A stretch of 64,000 nt of DNA, from assembly GCA_947034895.1 (NCBI GenBank), contig OX344763.1, forward strand, positions 64,127,093 through 64,191,092, in the 5' to 3' direction. Below the pieces are notes generated by a model, which saw only the letters and a program-made list of their open reading frames with translations, was not told the origin of the DNA and ran no database searches. Below are positions 63,304 through 64,000 of this stretch, in pieces. The stretch comes from Rhytidiadelphus loreus. Taxonomy: Eukaryota > Streptophyta > Bryopsida > Hypnales > Hylocomiaceae. The translations under genes and the position numbers were made by a program. The number at the start of each line of letters is the position of its first letter. Positions within the stretch are counted from its first letter, which is position 1.

Positions 63304-64000
63304 TTATTTTAGAAACAAAAATTCGAAGCAAGAAGCAGGCCTGTCCTTTTTTGTCTTAGAATACATAAAGTCATGCAATTCACGTCGGAAACAAATGGGA
63401 AACCTGTTGTAGAAGTTGCAATTATTGGTGCACACAAGAATCCAAAAAAATATGCTATTGGTAGTCACTTGCAATGACCTTATTTTAGAAACAAAAATTC
63501 GAAGCAAGAAGCAGGCATGTCGTCTTTTGTCCAAAAAAATATAAAGTCATGAAATTCACATCGGAAACAAATGGGAAACCTGTTGTAGAAGTTGCAATTA
63601 TTGGTGCACACAAGAATCCAAAAAAATATGCTATTGGTGGTCACTTGCAATGACCTTATTTTAGAAACAAAAATTCGAAGCAAGAAGCAGGCATGTCGTC
63701 TTTTGTGCAAAAAAATATAAAGTCATGAAATTCACGTCGGAAACAAATGGGAGACCTGTTGTACAGGTTGCAATTATTGGTGCACACAAGAATCCAAAAA
63801 AATATGCTATTGGTGGTCACTTGCAATGACCTTATTTTAGAAACAAAAATTCGAAGCAAGAAGCAGGCATGTCGTCTTTTGTCTTAGAAAATATAAAGTC
63901 ATGAAATTCACGTCGGAAACAAATGGGAAACCTGTTGTAGAAGTTGCAATTATTGGTGCACACAAGAATCCAAAAAAATATGCTATTGGTGGTCACTTGC
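63304..64000 (+). repeat. Array continues through the right edge
   Basis: Ordinary full-length units run to the last base, including a CACATCGG unit near 63558 and a GTGCAAAAAAATATAAAG / GTACAGGTTGC unit near 63706-63769. The array therefore does not end inside the window, and its real size is unknown. Confidence 0.95.

Larger units (their letters stand above)
931..64000 (+). repeat. 176-bp satellite DNA array, about 358 monomers
   Basis: Tandem head-to-tail copies fill the window from here to its right edge with no inversion, transposon or gene inserted. I followed the anchor TTATTTTAGAAAC: from 1008 to 63656 it recurs 356 times, a span of 62,648 bases, equal to 356 x 176 minus 8. That matches eleven 1-bp shortened and three 1-bp lengthened units, all located in A-tracts. 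Starting from the anchor, the unit holds AAAAATTCGAAGCAAGAAGCAGG (12-36), a variable block (37-81), GGAAACAAATGGGAAACC (84-101), AGTTGCAATTATTGGTGCAC (111-130), a 7-A tract (141-147) and the dyad GGTCA-N7-TGACC (160-176). Nucleosome-sized AT-rich monomers with local HORs are typical of plant centromeric and some subtelomeric satellites. Which of these applies cannot be decided from the sequence. Transcripts are possible but not shown. Confidence 0.97.

Noticed and set aside
17487..63312. Plus-strand open frames of 70-78 codons (for example 17487-17723, 57290-57502 and 63100-63312)
   Set aside because: They appear only where a 1-bp A-tract deletion or insertion joins two frames of adjacent monomers. 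They mark 175- and 177-bp units and are not genes.
1008..63859. More than 300 minus-strand open frames of 67-76 codons (proteins beginning MLRIFVSK or MDKRRHAC)
   Set aside because: Each frame is longer than one monomer, overlaps its neighbours and simply restates the repeat. Their length depends on chance ATG/stop variants. Since 176 is not divisible by 3, the frame shifts every unit, so no tandem protein can be encoded. Nothing resembles a known domain.
931..64000. CRISPR-like array
   Set aside because: There are no unique spacers: the whole 176-bp unit is repeated head to tail, and variation is by point changes and short modules.
931..64000. Naming a species-specific satellite (for example the Arabidopsis 178-bp or Brassica 176-bp centromere repeat)
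   Set aside because: The length is similar, but the sequence does not resemble what I remember of those repeats. Without a database search any name would be a guess.

Overview
This window is satellite DNA from a eukaryotic chromosome, most likely a flowering plant. It holds no gene I can support. About 63 kb (roughly 931 to the right edge) is one uninterrupted head-to-tail array of an AT-rich 176-bp monomer (about 36% G+C, counted on one type-A monomer). All copies lie in the same orientation. The spacing of a fixed anchor (the TTATTTTAGAAAC segment at the start of each unit) gives 356 consecutive intervals between 1008 and 63656. Of these, 342 are 176 bp, 11 are 175 bp and 3 are 177 bp (net indel count; compensating indels would be missed), so the window holds about 358 monomers. 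The nucleosome-sized unit, the absence of genes or transposons and the local higher-order repeats (HORs) fit a centromeric or subtelomeric satellite. I do not recognise the family well enough to name a species. The plant suggestion rests on a degenerate TTTAGGG-type telomere-like patch in the left flank plus general monomer character, so it is tentative.

Layout. 1-640: AT-rich single-copy-looking flank with an 18-bp palindrome, a repeated GATTCTTCTCC motif and three telomere-like units. 640-930: decayed monomer remnants, including a 17-bp minisatellite that appears to have grown from a piece of the satellite. 931-3.5 kb: simple two-monomer (352-bp) alternation. 3.5-17 kb: mixed subfamilies with a clear 9-mer HOR (1584 bp, two copies at 6.1-9.3 kb) and recurring cassettes built around a divergent 'G' monomer. 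17.4-31 kb: successive 9-mer (1582 bp), 11-mer (1936 bp) and 9/10-mer (1583/1759 bp) duplications, including all ten inherited 175-bp monomers with a 5-A tract. 31-33 kb: a transition zone containing recombinant G monomers. 33-47 kb: 13-mer, 12-mer, 7-mer and 10-mer duplications. 47-64 kb: 6-mer and 12-mer-spaced blocks and 352-bp dimers. The array runs off the right edge.

Subfamilies differ mainly in monomer positions about 37-81, where a few short sequence blocks occur in many combinations; positions about 90-176 are much more uniform. The subfamilies are zoned: type A (CCAAAAAACTATAACG) dominates the first 35 kb and then appears only once, near 49.1 kb; type I (CTTAGAAAATATAAAG) begins near 31.7 kb and becomes common after 38 kb. 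This pattern is expected from repeated local multi-monomer duplication plus gene conversion, without one HOR spreading over the whole array. The many short open frames on the minus strand (67-76 codons, one per monomer) are artefacts of the repeat: 176 is not a multiple of 3 and neighbouring frames overlap. No gene system, CRISPR array, RNA gene or transposon was found.
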